DNA of 60,000 bases from the NCBI RefSeq assembly GCF_026151205.1, contig NC_087073.1, positions 12,061,578 through 12,121,577 of the forward strand, read 5' to 3'. The translations under genes and the position numbers were made by a program. Positions 57,961-60,000 of this stretch are shown one piece after another (the stretch's first letter is position 1; each line of letters starts with the position of its first letter). Under the pieces are notes generated by a model. That model ran no database searches, was not told where the DNA came from, and saw only the letters and a program-made list of their open reading frames with translations. Source of the DNA: Bolinopsis microptera. Lineage: Eukaryota > Ctenophora > Tentaculata > Lobata > Bolinopsidae.

Positions 57961-60000
57961 ATTTGTATACTGTTAATTTAAATTTAATGTATCTAATTAT
58001 TTTTAGAGATCATTTCGCTTTTTGCTGAGTCGTGTTATGGCAACGTTTCCCGATTTGGAAAAGCACGTGTCATAAAGGAAGGGTCTTCATACGTTTACCG
58101 CGTAAGGCGCGAACGTATTCTACTAAATGAAATCGCATACATTTAAACGCGCAGCGCGCTAGCGTACCTTTAAGCTTTGATAAAACTGGCGGGCCTGTCC
58201 ACCATAGAGGCTCTTACGGGCAAACAAAACGTGTTTTCTGCACTATGAGTCTGGAGACCTAGCCATTAATTGGACACAATAGTATGATTGATGATGTGTA
58301 AGGATCAAAAATATGTTCAAAAATATAAATAGGACCTTACTGTCACGTGCTATTGTATACCAATGCGCGTTCTAAACTTTGACAGTCTATAACTCTAAAG
58401 GCTGATAGAGTATTTATATTTTGTCGGCAATATAAGATCACATCGTTTTCTATTTGGTGTAAAAATATGAGCTAAAACAGACGTAATCTCGCTGAGTTAT
58501 GGCTGTTTGAACTTTTTGATGAACGCGCGGGTGCCCATTGATAACAGCTAAATGCTTTTGCGCGTTGTGCGCGCCGAAAATTTGGTAAAACGCTTGTGGA
58601 GTGACAATATCAAACTTTGATAAAGTATATGAAGTGGGTACTTCTCGGAAAGGAAAAATGTAGGCAAAGACCATAGGACTATTTTTGAGTTAATTTAATA
58701 CCACTGTAGAAAATTATTTTAAATTTAAGCAAAAAAGAGCACATTTTAAAAACCTTTTTGGATTTTTACCGTACCGGGGAAATCCTTGTATCACGTAATA
58801 ATTTAGCTTTTATACTTACCTAGGAACCCCAGGCTATCATGTTCATAGAAGTATATTTATAAAAATACGTATGACGTAGATTCGGCGGAATGACTTAACG
58901 GGTGATACTCGTAAAACATCTGTTCCATATATTGGACGAGTCCAACTCGGCGCGCATCCTGGTAGGTTGTAAACCTACAACGGAATGACAGGCTGAGCAC
59001 CGCCTAACAAAGCTTTACTGTTTTTATGCAAATTTTACCGATGTGCCAATTACAAAATTAAAACAACCGGCATGTGCTGGACGTCGGCCTTAGTAGATGG
59101 GCCGTTATGCCTATCAAATTGGATGTGCTTTCTGTGGATATTTGGAGGACTTCGCCGCTTCGACGCGCCGCGCAAACTATAATAATTTTTGCTTCGCATC
59201 GTCGATCGTTGCTTTGCTTCGCAAAGCAACGATCTCGATGGGTTACCTGGGGACATCAGTGCTCAGGCTATTATGTTCATAAACATAGAGATTCGGCGGA
59301 ATGACAGGCTGAGCGCGGCCCAGTAATCGATGGGTTGACACCGTCAATCAATGTGGATATATATATACAATGAAATATAGTGCTCGCCTTACACGTATAG
59401 TATCGGATATTGACGATGTCAATTCATCGCAGCTCGGCGCAGCACAGTAGCGCTGTGAGAATCCTTATTGAGTGCGCGGCGTGGCACAGTAACGCATTGC
59501 GCTACAAGATATCATATCATATCAGGCCGGCCCATAAAACAGCTGAACGCGCGTGACGTGCGCGGCTCGTTTACAGTGCTGTCAATACGCAGCGCAACTT
59601 TGTTCAAGTTAAGGACACTGCGCTCAGCGCGGAAAGTTTGAATAACATTCCTCGTCCCATGAAATTGGTAGAGGATAAAATTCACTGAAAGTTAATCAGA
59701 AAACATTTTAAGAACAAGACTTGACTTTGACGACCCGTGAAGCTCAATAGTATTAAGACTATGACGCTTACGGCTCATTTCAATGTCTATCAAGAGGGAT
59801 ATTAAGAGTGAGAACCAACTATAACATGTACCAACTATGAGTATGATATGTATTCATGTTCAAATTAGTTGAATACATAAAGCAGCTTTATGTTTAAAGC
59901 TGTATAACATTTCAAATTTGTTGAACTGCAATAGATATGATAATTGAGCCACGAAAATATACCAATCATTTAAACGAAATAAAATTGTAATTACATGTCA
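57961..60000. other. Repeat-rich region with GC islands, no gene
   Basis: No coding gene is supported. The region mixes AT-rich stretches with CpG-rich repeat blocks: 58939-58979 (copy of 37580-37618), a hairpin at 59204-59234, 59409-59511 (copy of 20055-20110), and GGAATGACAGGCTGAGC twice (about 58983 and 59298). These look like fragments of non-autonomous elements. Confidence 0.5.
59204..59234. repeat. Perfect 14-bp stem hairpin
   Basis: GATCGTTGCTTTGC at 59204-59217 and its exact complement at 59221-59234 enclose a TTC loop. The strand reads symmetrically, so no ORF is implied. No T-run follows. Confidence 0.85.

Overview
The window looks like nuclear DNA from a metazoan with low GC and many transposable elements. 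It holds intron-containing genes with ordinary GT-AG splice sites and animal-specific gene families (an SHC-type adaptor, MORN1, BTB-BACK proteins, a GATA-type zinc-finger protein). Between them lies dense debris of LINEs, a Penelope-like element, a tRNA-derived SINE, a pogo-like DNA transposon and several MITE-like repeats. An early-branching marine invertebrate such as a cnidarian fits, but the sequence alone does not fix the lineage. Nothing here is bacterial.

Layout: (1) 1-6.0 kb, a + strand gene for the CH1-like linker and SH2 domain of an SHC adaptor. (2) 6.3-11.4 kb, a complete 11-exon MORN1 orthologue on the - strand, convergent with SHC. (3) 12.2-15.3 kb, a LINE that keeps its endonuclease and the end of its reverse transcriptase but has lost the middle. 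(4) 15.3-21.8 kb, mostly non-coding repeats, including a pair of inverted arms 3.1 kb apart and telomere-like CCCTAA runs. (5) 21.9-33.1 kb, one Penelope-like element split into three pieces by a nested stack: a tRNA-SINE, and inside it a TIR transposon with a pogo-type transposase and a HIRAN-domain gene, and inside that a 3.5 kb LINE; a second TIR element of 1.6 kb and a LINE 3' UTR are further insertions. (6) 33.1-37.3 kb, a LINE interrupted by a second LINE. (7) 38-40.3 kb, a LINE remnant and poly-C repeats. (8) 40.4-51.7 kb, a gene block: one degenerate MYND-finger protein, three near-identical tandem BTB-BACK genes and a fourth diverged one with a frameshift. (9) 52.8-56.0 kb, a four-exon gene with one GATA-type zinc finger. 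(10) 56-60 kb, LINE tails and GC-rich hairpin repeats.

The most interesting object is the transposon at 22443-29264. Matching 27-bp terminal repeats with TA target duplications enclose two divergent genes, a pogo/DDE_1 transposase and a HIRAN-domain protein, so the HIRAN gene appears to be cargo of the element. The transposase is dead here (LINE insertion plus frameshift), but the HIRAN frame is open. The gene models were built by eye from splice signals and reading-frame continuity; no similarity search was run.
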